This document shows, one piece after another, positions 1 through 8,630 of a stretch of DNA of 41,687 nucleotides. Origin of the DNA: Fuerstiella sp. (GTDB lineage: Bacteria > Planctomycetota > Planctomycetia > Planctomycetales > Planctomycetaceae). Under the pieces are notes generated by a model that saw only the letters and a program-made list of their open reading frames with translations, ran no database searches and was not told where the DNA came from. Position numbers and translations under genes: made by a program. Positions within the stretch are counted from its first letter, which is position 1. Each line of letters begins with the position of its first letter. Location: NCBI GenBank assembly GCA_029247265.1, contig JAQWLN010000036.1, positions 1 through 41,687 of the forward strand. The letters run 5' to 3'.

Positions 1-657
1 GGCGCGGCTGAGCGGTCTGTAGCCGAGTACGTGTCGGCTCATGCAGACAAATTGATCGGTTTTCTGTCGCTTGATCCCACTCAGGATGGCTGGCAGCAGG
101 AAATGCGGGATGGGCACCAGGAGCTTGGCCTACAGGGCATCAAGCTTCTGTCGATGTATGCGGGATTTCATCCGGATGACGAGCGGTTCAATCCGTTGTG
201 GTCATACGCGACCCGACATTCACTGCCCGTACTGCTGCATACGGGCACGACGTTTGTATCACAGGCTCCGTTGGAGTGTACTTTGCCGCGACATCTGGAT
301 CGGGTGGCGATCCGATTTCCGGAAGTGAAGATAATTATGGCTCACCTGGGTCATCCGTATGAACACGAGTGCGTCGCTGTCGTTCGCAAGCATCCGAATG
401 TTTACACCGATATCAGTGCTCTGCACTATCGACCATTTCAGCTGTACCACAGTTTGATGCTGGTTCAGGAATACGGAGTCTGGGATAAGTTGTTGTTCGG
501 CAGTGACTATCCGTTTACGACCGTGGATGCATCAATTGACGGTCTGCGAAAGCTGAATGAACAGGTTGAAGGAACGTCGCTGCCGCGTTTGCAGATAGAC
601 GAAATTGAAGCGATGATTCAACGCGACAGCCTGGAGATTCTGGGGTTGGGTGGTTGA
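1..657 (+). CDS. Amidohydrolase (amidohydrolase-2 family), 3' part only
   Basis: The reading frame is already open at base 1, so the start lies upstream of the window; a GTG at position 31 is only an internal codon. What remains is the C-terminal part (about 218 residues) of a TIM-barrel metal-dependent hydrolase. Visible family signatures are LLHTGTTF, the IMAHLGHPYEHE segment, NVYTDISAL and the late LLFGSDYPF stretch, whose Asp is the usual metal-binding or catalytic Asp of amidohydrolase-2 proteins. Such enzymes hydrolyse or decarboxylate small cyclic or carboxylic substrates. The substrate cannot be told from this fragment. The next gene is convergent. Confidence 0.85.
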   Translation, partial: GAAERSVAEYVSAHADKLIGFLSLDPTQDGWQQEMRDGHQELGLQGIKLLSMYAGFHPDDERFNPLWSYATRHSLPVLLHTGTTFVSQAPLECTLPRHLDRVAIRFPEVKIIMAHLGHPYEHECVAVVRKHPNVYTDISALHYRPFQLYHSLMLVQEYGVWDKLLFGSDYPFTTVDASIDGLRKLNEQVEGTSLPRLQIDEIEAMIQRDSLEILGLGG

Positions 658-793
658 TTTCGTTGTCGTCCGCCGCCGCGTTCGAAACGCTTGAAGATCT
701 GTGAGGCTGACAGGGCGTCGCAGTGAGTTCACCGTTTTCGGCGAATCGGTGTGCCATGTCGTGCGACGTGCCACGCCATCGCCTGCCGCGGCC

Positions 794-2173
794 CTACATC
801 GTGCGAAACACAGCGCCGCGTTCGGCTTCGATGCGTTTAGCAATGTTCTTCGAGTTCAGTTCGTTTTCCGGCCAGTCTGCAGCGGGCACGTGTGACAGTC
901 GCAGCAGTAATCTGGCCAGCATGCCAGCGTATTCTTTTAACTCGCGAAGTCGCACTTTGTCCGGAGTATCAGCGTTGCTGTGGCCATATGCTGTTTCCGG
1001 GTGACGTCCCACAAACCGCCAGCGCCACAAAAACGATGACGGAATCCCGCGACGGGCGAACGGAAACATGTCGCCTGATGCGTCCAGTTGAGACAGCACA
1101 TGACATTTCAGGCCTTCGTTCAAGTTGTCCAGCTGCTTCTGAATCAGGCTTCGAAGTTCGGGAAACTGCAACACAACGCCTTTCATGGGGCCCGTGGCAA
1201 GTTCATCAAGCGCCAGCATGAATCGTGGTTTTGGTTCGGGGCCAAAGTGGCGTTCGACAAACGCGGTGGAGCCCTAGAGGCCCTGTTCTTCTGCACCGAA
1301 CGAGACGAATTGGATTGTTCTTCCCGGCCGAACACCCAACGTGTCACCCAGGCCGGCCAGCAGCCGCGCGGTCTCCAGAAGTACAGCCACACCGGCGCCA
1401 TTGTCGTTGGCTCCGTACGAATCGGGCGTCGTGTCGTGGTGAGCTCCCAACACGATACTTTCATCCGCAATCTGTATTCCCGGCAGCTCGGCCACCGTGT
1501 TCCACGATGTTGCTGTTCGCCGTTCAGTGTTTACTCTGACGGCAACCCGCACGCCGGCGGCAGCTCTGTCTTTCAGACGGACGGCGTCTTCCCGGGAAGT
1601 CTGGATCAGTGGAAGTGGCACCGACGTTGCGTCATCGCGCCAGTCCGAGCCAGAGATGTGGGTCAGTCGTCGCCCATAATGCGGGCTACTCGTGATCGCT
1701 GCTACTGCTCCGGCGCTGGCAAGATCCTGCAGCCGGAGAGTGAGCAGGCGAGGCTCTGTAAACGGTTCGAATTCAGGCTGAATCAACGCGATACAGCCCA
1801 ACAGACGACCCCGCAGCGGATCGAGTTCATGCGACATCCCGAAGCCGACATCCAGTACGGGGGCTTCGAAGTCAATCGACGGGCAGAACAGGCATGGGCG
1901 TGAGTCGAGCCGCCACGTATCTTCATCGACGATCTTCAGTGACGAAGCATGGCAGTCGGCGGTACTTAGTGCAAATTGTTCGACAGATCGATTCTGCAGC
2001 TGGAGCAGCGCCTGCTGCGCGGCGACATACTCGGCAGCTGCGCGTTCGGCGTCTGTGCCCGCCCAGCGAACTCCAATGTCGTCACAAAGAACTTTGATAT
2101 GACTTGCAATACATGAACCGACCGAAGCCTCTCCCATCAGCCAGCAGTCGGTGCTCCTCCAGTTGATGTTCAT
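794..2173 (-). pseudogene. M28-family aminopeptidase gene interrupted by an in-frame TAG codon
   Basis: From ATG 2173 the frame encodes 299 residues, meets TAG at 1276-1274, and continues open in the same frame to another TAG at 796-794 (459 codons in all). Both sides belong to one zinc peptidase of the M28 (aminopeptidase Y/S) family. Before the stop are GAHHDTT (metal His245), GANDNGAG (bridging Asp257) and SFGAEEQGL (catalytic Glu295 and metal-ligand Glu296). After it come GSTAFVERH, MLALDELA (likely metal Asp, codon 323) and HSNADTPDKV (last metal His, codon 398). The stop falls in the conserved EEQGLxGS loop, where family members often carry Leu, so one TTG-to-TAG change would explain it. 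As written, the product would lack part of the metal site. A sequencing error, a recent pseudogene or readthrough are all possible. No signal peptide is evident. Confidence 0.8.
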
Positions 2174-2493
2174 GCCACCACTTCAGTCCAGACGTTGGTC
2201 GTTAAGCGATTGAGGCTGCGACTGCTCTGCGCATCAGCGATCCGAATTAACGACGCGATGCCGTCGATGACATCGTTCCCAGTTCCTGTGCAGAATCCGA
2301 ACAGCGTGCACCTTGCCGAGCGTTTCAGGCTTTGAGTTCAGCCTTGCTCATCCCTGCCAGTCAACGAAATATCATGCAGTGTCAGCGTCGCGGTGTCGAT
2401 GCAGGAGCGACGGACTTGATCCCTATTTTGTACAAGTCGGTGTCTGTGATGTATTCAGTGCCGTCCTGAGTTGTGCTTCAGTAAACAATCTGT
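2174..2493. other. Intergenic stretch without a recognisable gene
   Basis: About 320 bases between the start of the M28 gene and the end of the next minus-strand gene. The short open frames here have no ribosome binding site or recognisable protein. It presumably holds the M28 promoter on the minus strand, but no convincing -35/-10 pair was seen. Confidence 0.4.
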
Positions 2494-2979
2494 TCAGACG
2501 CTGGTCTGCGGCGCTGGAACGCCGCCCGAAGTATGGCTGTTCAAACGAGATTCTCCTGACTCTGCGTAATCTACTCGTGGCAGATTCATGAGATCAGCCT
2601 GCGTCTCGGGTGTCGGCATAGAATTATCTGTGACGCAAACGTCATCGTTTACATGGTCAGTTAGTTCAAAGTTGCATGAGCTGTCGAGCGGTGGTGAATC
2701 CGGAAGATTTCCCGCTTCCATCAGGCGGTCAAATTCCTGATCGTCGAACGTCGCAGCGGACGTAGCCATGATGCCAAAACCGCCACCGAGCAACATCAAC
2801 CCAACGATCATGCACAAGCCCACGGCTGGTAACGACAGTCGTCCGTTGATTCCGTGATTCTGCAACGTTCCGGCAGCGACCATCAACATGGTGGCGACTC
2901 CACACGTGCTCAGGGTCAGACCTGTCAGAAATCGACATTTCCTCATTGGTCTGGCCGCAGGTCGTGTGTGCGTGTTCAT
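2494..2979 (-). CDS. Small two-helix membrane protein of unknown function
   Basis: A 161-residue protein. I chose ATG 2979 because AGGAGA lies 6-7 bases upstream of it, although the frame is open further up. A basic N-terminus (RPAARPMRKCR) leads into two hydrophobic stretches at about residues 19-38 and 48-70, the second rich in Gly, Leu and Met (GLMLLGGGFG). The remaining 90 or so residues are acidic and hydrophilic and probably form a cytoplasmic or periplasmic tail. I do not recognise a family. It is transcribed away from the coiled-coil gene that starts at 3317, so the two share a 337-base intergenic region and may share control. Confidence 0.65.
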   Translation of the reverse strand: MNTHTRPAARPMRKCRFLTGLTLSTCGVATMLMVAAGTLQNHGINGRLSLPAVGLCMIVGLMLLGGGFGIMATSAATFDDQEFDRLMEAGNLPDSPPLDSSCNFELTDHVNDDVCVTDNSMPTPETQADLMNLPRVDYAESGESRLNSHTSGGVPAPQTSV

Positions 2980-3316
2980 CAATTTTCTCCTGCTGTTTGA
3001 GTAGAGATTCTTCCTGGGTGAACTAATTGACACGGTCGTCACGTGCATTCGCTGAACGCACGCTCAACAACGCGAAGAAACTTTCCGAGGTTCAAAGAAT
3101 TCCGCCAGGAATCTGGTTCAGCTGTCGAACTACTGGATTCGGCGTGCCGAAAACGCTGAGGTTTTTAGGTTTATGTGATGCCAGGACGTTTTTGAAGAAT
3201 CTGCCGAATTCGAACCAGGCTTTCTGAAGTATCAGCGAATTAGTGTGGGTGACGAATGTTTACGTCGCAAATGTGTGTGTGTTTCCCACGGTTCTGGATG
3301 TTGAGGAGAGAGTGCG
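2980..3316. promoter_or_regulatory. Divergent intergenic region
   Basis: This 337-base region separates the minus-strand membrane protein from the plus-strand coiled-coil gene, so promoters for both must lie here or inside it. No clear sigma-70 pair was found. The right end carries a strong ribosome binding site (GAGGAGAG at about 3302-3309) for the gene at 3317. Confidence 0.4.
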
Positions 3317-4135
3317 ATGTTAAAGAAAATGCTTGTCGGTTCGCTGGCCGCGACCCTTGTTGCCGGGTTTGTTTTTGGCAAGGACATGTTCAGTTATGCC
3401 ACCACCGCCTGTACGAATGTCCGAGATGCGGTGAAGTCAGAAATCACACCGGAGTTTGAACTCGATCGGATTCGAAATGAAATCGACCAACTGATGCCTG
3501 AGATCCGTCAGCACATGACGGTCGTGGCTGAACAAAGTGTTGACGTGAAGGACCTTGAGCGTGGCATCGAACAGAAGGAAACTCACCTTGCTGGCCAGAA
3601 AGATGCAATTTTCGCTCTACGAGCTGATCTCACCGGATCAGGTGACAAGTTCACCTATCGCCATGTGTCATATACTCGCGGAGAAGTGGAATCTGACCTG
3701 TCTGAGCGATTTGAGGCATTCCGGGTGGGTGAAGATGCCGTGAAACGTGACCGTCAGATTCTGACGGCTCAAAGACAGACGCTGCGAGCCAATCAGCAGA
3801 AACTGGACAGCATGCTGGGGCGAAAGCAGGAGTTGTCTGTATTGGTGTCACAGGTTGAAGCTCGGCTGAAGACGATTCAGGCTGCTGAGGCCGTCAATAA
3901 TATCGAAGTGGATGACACCAAGCTGGCGCGTGTTGAGGGTTTGATCAAGGATTTGAATCACGTCCTTGATGTTCGGGAGTCGCTGCTTGAAACAGAAGGC
4001 CATGTACTGGGACGTATTCCTGTTGAGGTGGATTCCGTCGATGTACAGACTGATGTTGTGACTGAGATCGACCAGCATTTCGGTCTGGTTTCTGACGCAG
4101 CAGTCGCCGAGGTGGACAGTAACAGCTCAATCTGA
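3317..4135 (+). CDS. Membrane-anchored coiled-coil protein (planctomycete-type, unknown function)
   Basis: This 272-residue protein has a GAGGAGAG ribosome binding site before ATG 3317. Residues 1-21 form a basic, hydrophobic segment (MLKKMLVGSLAATLVAGFVF) that acts as a signal peptide or N-terminal anchor. The rest is almost all charged helix: heptad-like stretches at about 45-100 and 135-235 (for example DRIRNEIDQLMPEIRQHM and RKQELSVLVSQVEARL) predict long coiled coils around a short polar insert with FTYRHVSYTRGEV. From memory, similar signal-plus-coiled-coil proteins are common in planctomycetes; no enzymatic motif is visible. It is followed by an intrinsic terminator, so it is probably a single transcription unit. 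The FHA and kinase genes come next on the same strand. An envelope-stress or scaffold role would be inference only. Confidence 0.75.
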   Translation: MLKKMLVGSLAATLVAGFVFGKDMFSYATTACTNVRDAVKSEITPEFELDRIRNEIDQLMPEIRQHMTVVAEQSVDVKDLERGIEQKETHLAGQKDAIFALRADLTGSGDKFTYRHVSYTRGEVESDLSERFEAFRVGEDAVKRDRQILTAQRQTLRANQQKLDSMLGRKQELSVLVSQVEARLKTIQAAEAVNNIEVDDTKLARVEGLIKDLNHVLDVRESLLETEGHVLGRIPVEVDSVDVQTDVVTEIDQHFGLVSDAAVAEVDSNSSI

Positions 4136-4266
4136 CCTGGCGACTGAACACTTTGGCTGTGGCACGATGATCAGATCAGGGTAATCAGCAAACGTAAAGG
4201 TCGATGTCGAATCAGTTTTGGCATGGCAGAATGGGAAAACTGCCGTTGAATCGGGACACACACACG

Positions 4267-4303
4267 TGCTCCGGGCTCAAAGGCTTGAGCTCGGAGCATT
4301 TTT
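4267..4303 (+). terminator. Intrinsic terminator after the coiled-coil gene
   Basis: Arms TGCTCCGGGCTCAA (4267-4280) and TTGAGCTCGGAGCA (4285-4298) pair over 14 positions with one G-T mismatch around the loop AGGC, followed directly by five T residues. It ends the transcript of the gene at 3317-4135 and separates it from the FHA gene. Confidence 0.9.
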
Positions 4304-4513
4304 ATGCTGCAAACTGCGTCCAGTTTCGAACAATACTCATCCAAACTAAACAAAAACACCTTGCGTCGAAGTCACATCAGAACGAATACCCTTCTTTAAC
4401 GATTCGATACAATGAACTCGGGCACTTTGAATCTGGATCGTCAGCGCAGGAAAAATCGCTGGTATTGCGATACCCTTGTGCCTCAGCAGGAGGCGATTCT
4501 CAAAGGACATACG

Positions 4514-5116
4514 GTGGCGACAAGTTCATGTAAAAAGTACATGCTTTGGATCGATGGAGTCGGTGCATGGCAACTATGCGTTGGCCAGTCCTTTATCATC
4601 GGGGCGCCGTCGTTTGAAAAACAATCCGCCGACATCGCCTTGCTGGCCAATATCTCAAGAATGCACGCGTCAATCGAACGGAATGGCGAAGAATGGCGAC
4701 TGACGGCACATCAGCCAACGACTGTTTCCGGGCGGACGATCGATCAGGACACCGCACTTTGCAGTGGTGACGAAATTCGACTTGCCGAACGAGTACGACT
4801 TGGGTTTCGAATTCCCAGTATTCTCAGCACCTCTGCCATTATCGACTTTGAAAGTGATCATCGACCGTCGCATAGTGTTGACGGAGTCATCCTGCTGGCG
4901 GATCATTGTCTTTTAGGGCCACGACGGGACCATCACATTTTCTGCACGCGATGGTCTGAGGTTGTTGTTTTGTTTTCGAACGGCGGAAAGCTGCGTTGCC
5001 GGTCCAAGGCTGCTCTGAGCGTCGATGGGAAAATTGCCGGTGATTCCTTTGACCTCAAACACGGTTGCGTCGTAACGGGCGAGGAACTCCGGTTTCGAGT
5101 TGAACAGATGGAGTAA
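4514..5116 (+). CDS. FHA-domain phosphothreonine-binding protein
   Basis: I place the start at GTG 4514 (200 residues) because AAAGGA sits six bases upstream; an in-frame ATG at 4412 would give 234 residues but has no ribosome binding site. The first half is a forkhead-associated domain: FIIGAPS, then ISRMHASIE with the Ser-Arg-x-His signature, and SGDEIRL near its end. FHA domains bind phosphothreonine peptides. The second half (LLADHCLLGP, LSVDGKIAGD, LKHGCVVTGEELRFRV) repeats the same strand pattern without the SRxH motif and looks like a degenerate second FHA domain. The kinase gene follows after 77 bases on the same strand, so this protein is a natural partner or substrate reader for that kinase. 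Confidence 0.8.
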   Translation: MATSSCKKYMLWIDGVGAWQLCVGQSFIIGAPSFEKQSADIALLANISRMHASIERNGEEWRLTAHQPTTVSGRTIDQDTALCSGDEIRLAERVRLGFRIPSILSTSAIIDFESDHRPSHSVDGVILLADHCLLGPRRDHHIFCTRWSEVVVLFSNGGKLRCRSKAALSVDGKIAGDSFDLKHGCVVTGEELRFRVEQME

Positions 5117-5193
5117 AATACCGGCTCCGGTAGTTCTTTGAAATGCAGACAGATACCCAGAAAACGAAACGAAAATCGGGCTGGACTTAAGTT

Positions 5194-7203
5194 ATGAAAT
5201 TCACCTTCGCACCAGAAGCACGTCCTCTTGATGGATACACCATCAAGCGTGCCGTCCACCGCGGTGGATTTGGCGAGGTGTATTACGCATTGAGTGATGC
5301 CGGAAAAGAAGTCGCTCTCAAGCTACTGAACAACAATCTGGACATAGAGCTTCGTGGTGTACGGCAGTGTCTCAATCTTAAGCATGCCAATCTCGTTACA
5401 ATTTTCGATATCAGACAGGATGCTGACGACGACCACTGGGTGATCATGGAGTTTGTCAGTGGTCGTGGTCTTTATGAGGTGCTGCAGGATTACCCCGGCG
5501 GAATGCCGCTGGATGAAGTACTTTTCTGGCTGGGCGGAATTGCGGCCGGGCTCAGATTTCTGCACGACCGCGGAATCGTTCATCGCGACCTGAAGCCCGC
5601 CAACGTATTTCAGGATCCTGGCGGTGTTAAGATCGGCGATATTGGGTTATCGAAATACATTTCAGAAAGTAGGCGCAGTGCTCAGACTCAGAGCGTCGGC
5701 ACGGTTTATTACATGGCTCCTGAAGTGGCCAAAGGTCGTTACGGTCGGGAAGTTGATGTCTACGCGATGGGTATCATGCTGTACGAAATGATCACCGGCA
5801 AAGTGCCGTTCGATGGTCAAACGACAGCTGAAATTTTGATGAAGCATCTGACGGCAGAGCCCGATCTGTCGTGTCTGCCGGAAGAGATTCGTCCGGTCCT
5901 GTCAGCGGCTCTGGAAAAGGATCCGGACAGCAGGACCAGCAGTATCGAAGAACTTGAGCGGCAGTTTTGCCAATCTGTTGCGACTGCCGACACGGCGGCT
6001 CCCGTGCCTTTGGTGACGTCAGCGCCTCAGGCAGCCGCGAAGAGTGTCGAGCATCCGCGAGCCATGGCTTCTGAGACGGAAGTCGAAAACGACATCGAGT
6101 CTGCGCCAGCTGCTCCCGTCGGTGTCGCGGCCCTGGTTGCCTTCTGGAATGTGATTCCAGCCCCATTGCAGTGGGTCACAGGCGGCGCCGTGGCATTGCT
6201 GATTCTGGAATCAGGGATGTGGCATTCGGTTGCGGTCGGTGGCATGATCGGCGGAGTCGCCTATCTGGGCTATCAACTCATGAGTGTTTTTGTGGGCGAA
6301 CCATTTCGCGCGAAATCGGCATCTCCAGCTATGGCTGCAACTGGATCAGCCGTGTCCGCCCGCCACCAGAGAACCGTGTCGCCCGCCGCCGATAGTCCTG
6401 TCCGATCCCACCCGGTTCCGCCACGACCGGCCGCAAGGAATACTCGACAGCGTGTTTATACACCGGCGACGCTTCGGAAGATTGCGAAAGCCCACCGAGC
6501 CACCGATGTGTCCACGTCGATTGCCGTTTCTCTGGCAGCATCGGCTCTCGTGACGGCTGCCGTCTTTCTTACGACCAACTTGCTGAAGGACAGTGCACAG
6601 GCCGTTTACTTTGCGGCTGTGACAATGCTGGCAGCATGGGCACTGATTATTCCGTCGAAAATCTGGGAGGGACGTTCCGGCGACAGTTTCACTCGGAGAC
6701 TGTGTCTTGCCAGTCTTGGGCTTGGCGTTGGCTTTGTGGCAGCAGTGCTGCCCGAGTATCTGCTCATCGGCGATGACGCACTGTTTGACGGAAGTCACAG
6801 GGGAGCCCCCGTGCTTGTTGGTCGCGTTGCGGTTGCAGATGGAACCGGCTTCCCGACAGTGGCGTGCTTCATGATGTTTTTTGCTGCATTGTTTTTTGCC
6901 CGACGCTGGTGGTGGCAGGTCGATAGCTTTCGCAAAGCTCGGTTTCGAGTATCCAGCGCCTTGTTTACTCTGGTGGTGGGCGTCGTTATTACGGGAATGC
7001 TGAAGGGGTTTTCTTTTCCGGAGGCTTTGGGAGCAACCTGGGCGCTGGCCATTTCGGCCGTCGTGCAGCTGTCTGCAGGCTGGACTCCTGCCGAAGATAG
7101 AAGACTTTCATCCGCACCGCCCCCCGCTGCAGATCAGGCAGGTCCAATGTCAGTGGATCCACAACGTCCGGTTGCCAAAGCTGAGCAGGCGTCATTCAAT
7201 TGA
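5194..7203 (+). CDS. Membrane-bound Ser/Thr protein kinase (PknB-like)
   Basis: 669 residues. Residues 14-270 are a Hanks-type kinase: glycine loop [13 protein letters not shown] with Lys43, a candidate helix-C Glu52, catalytic loop [10 protein letters not shown] (Asp132, Asn137), metal-binding Asp149 in a DIG rather than DFG triplet, and APE at about 175-177. All catalytic residues are present, so it should be active. A Pro/Ala-rich linker follows, then a multi-pass C-terminal half with about eight hydrophobic segments between residues 325 and 645, interrupted near 375-440 by a basic, disordered stretch. There is no PASTA or other extracellular sensor domain; the membrane domain itself may sense or recruit. 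It lies between the FHA gene and a four-helix membrane protein, probably in one operon. Confidence 0.93.
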   Translation: MKFTFAPEARPLDGYTIKRAVHRGGFGEVYYALSDAGKEVALKLLNNNLDIELRGVRQCLNLKHANLVTIFDIRQDADDDHWVIMEFVSGRGLYEVLQDYPGGMPLDEVLFWLGGIAAGLRFLHDRGIVHRDLKPANVFQDPGGVKIGDIGLSKYISESRRSAQTQSVGTVYYMAPEVAKGRYGREVDVYAMGIMLYEMITGKVPFDGQTTAEILMKHLTAEPDLSCLPEEIRPVLSAALEKDPDSRTSSIEELERQFCQSVATADTAAPVPLVTSAPQAAAKSVEHPRAMASETEVENDIESAPAAPVGVAALVAFWNVIPAPLQWVTGGAVALLILESGMWHSVAVGGMIGGVAYLGYQLMSVFVGEPFRAKSASPAMAATGSAVSARHQRTVSPAADSPVRSHPVPPRPAARNTRQRVYTPATLRKIAKAHRATDVSTSIAVSLAASALVTAAVFLTTNLLKDSAQAVYFAAVTMLAAWALIIPSKIWEGRSGDSFTRRLCLASLGLGVGFVAAVLPEYLLIGDDALFDGSHRGAPVLVGRVAVADGTGFPTVACFMMFFAALFFARRWWWQVDSFRKARFRVSSALFTLVVGVVITGMLKGFSFPEALGATWALAISAVVQLSAGWTPAEDRRLSSAPPPAADQAGPMSVDPQRPVAKAEQASFN

Positions 7204-7286
7204 TCATGGGGACGGGTTGCTCGGCACTGAATCAAGGCCGTTGCTGCGGGTAAGGCATCACAACTGGAAGTCGGAGTTAAACTACC

Positions 7287-8528
7287 ATGCTTACGCTGAT
7301 GATTTTTGTCGTCGTTGGCTTCCTCGTGTTGCGAGGGTTGTCGTCCTCGCACCGAAGCCTCCTTCACGTCGCCCGCCTTGCCGTGGTGGCGACTTGCTTC
7401 GGCTTGACGGTGGTATTCGGGATTTTCTGGGTAGGATCGACGACTCTGCCCATAGCGCATGTTGCCAGTACCCCCGCAATGATTGACGTAGAGAGTCGTG
7501 TCGACGCCATGCCGCGTGTCGTGTTGAATGAAGCACTAAACGTACCTGGAATCTCGGGGGGCCTGACGCTGGCCTCCCCGGTGGACGAAGGCGAAACGCT
7601 TTTGTTGCCGCTGTCTCAGGAGTTCGTTGCCGGACTGTTGGGCCCGGAGGGAGCAGAAGCGGCCGCGAAACTGAACGCATCCATTTCGCCGGAACTGCGA
7701 CAGGCATATGCACTCATCCCATTGTCGGCCACCGCGCCACAGACGGCTGGCCCGGTGGTTCGGCACGCTCTCGGAATTCGCACCTTCCTTACGGCGCTTT
7801 CACATGCGTGGACTACTGCCGGAATGGATACACCTCTGACGGCGGAAGCGAGTACTGATAATGTTTTCAAGAAGGATTTGCTGACGTCGTCTGTGCCGCC
7901 GGAATGGTTCGAGAATCCCGGAATCGGACAGACGGTTGTGCAGTCGAAATTTGTCGAATCTCGGATTCCTGCAGAGGACGCACTGCGGCCAGCGATCGTG
8001 GAAGCATTGAAACACAGAGTGACCGGGCTGGCGTCCAGCAGATTCGCTACAGACGGTGAATGGGAAAAGGTCGTGGAACTCGCCGTGACCGATAATGCTA
8101 TTCGCAATTCCTTCAGGAAGACATGGGCCCGTACTGAAGTGATTGACACAGCGGGCAATCCCACATCGATGCGACAGACTTACGCTCTGATCGAATTTCC
8201 AGAGGAGGTTGAACAAAAGGTTCTGAGCGACATCGAGGCAGCACTGAAAAGAAACCGTGTCACAGCTCTGTGCATTACACTGGGTATTTTGTGGCTCTGC
8301 GCGGTGCTGCTGAATCTGGCCTTTCGTGCCGGTCAGCACGGAACGTTTCTCCGGAAGCTCGCCACTGTACCGGTCATGGGGCTCCTGGTCCTGCCTTGCA
8401 TCGTCGCCTTTCTGGTTATGACCAGTGCAATGGCCAATGGTCGAACGTTTGAATTCGGCTGGTCTGACAACCGAATCAGCTGTGTGGTTGACCTGGAGGG
8501 AAACCAGATAGAAAAGATCACAGATTGA
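7287..8528 (+). CDS. Four-helix membrane protein with large central domain, unknown function
   Basis: 413 residues starting at ATG 7287 with a GGAG-type site upstream. Two hydrophobic segments near the N-terminus (about 2-18 and 30-52), a long soluble region of some 270 residues probably on the far side of the membrane, then two more segments (about 328-347 and 362-384) and a short polar tail. The central region contains a helical part rich in Ala and Glu and a part with WEKVVELAVTDNAIRNSF, but I recognise no known domain. It sits 83 bases behind the kinase gene on the same strand and may be its sensor, substrate or co-component. That link rests on position only. Confidence 0.75.
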   Translation: MLTLMIFVVVGFLVLRGLSSSHRSLLHVARLAVVATCFGLTVVFGIFWVGSTTLPIAHVASTPAMIDVESRVDAMPRVVLNEALNVPGISGGLTLASPVDEGETLLLPLSQEFVAGLLGPEGAEAAAKLNASISPELRQAYALIPLSATAPQTAGPVVRHALGIRTFLTALSHAWTTAGMDTPLTAEASTDNVFKKDLLTSSVPPEWFENPGIGQTVVQSKFVESRIPAEDALRPAIVEALKHRVTGLASSRFATDGEWEKVVELAVTDNAIRNSFRKTWARTEVIDTAGNPTSMRQTYALIEFPEEVEQKVLSDIEAALKRNRVTALCITLGILWLCAVLLNLAFRAGQHGTFLRKLATVPVMGLLVLPCIVAFLVMTSAMANGRTFEFGWSDNRISCVVDLEGNQIEKITD

Positions 8529-8630
8529 CGGAACCAGTTTTGGTCCGTGTGGGCGGCTGTTCTGCTGTCAAAGTACGTACGCCCCGTTCTTGAGTCAGCG
8601 AAATTCGCTGTCAGAAGCCTGTCTCGCAGA

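Noticed and set aside
1274..1276. TAG as pyrrolysine codon
   Set aside because: No pyl genes are in the window, and the site lies in a loop where homologues usually have Leu, so a nonsense change or error is simpler.
1088..1903. 271-codon plus-strand frame opposite the M28 gene
   Set aside because: The minus strand carries clear peptidase motifs; the plus frame has no recognisable motif and is an antisense shadow.
3555..3851. Alternative frames within the coiled-coil gene
   Set aside because: The main frame has the signal peptide, ribosome binding site and heptad pattern; the others are shadows.
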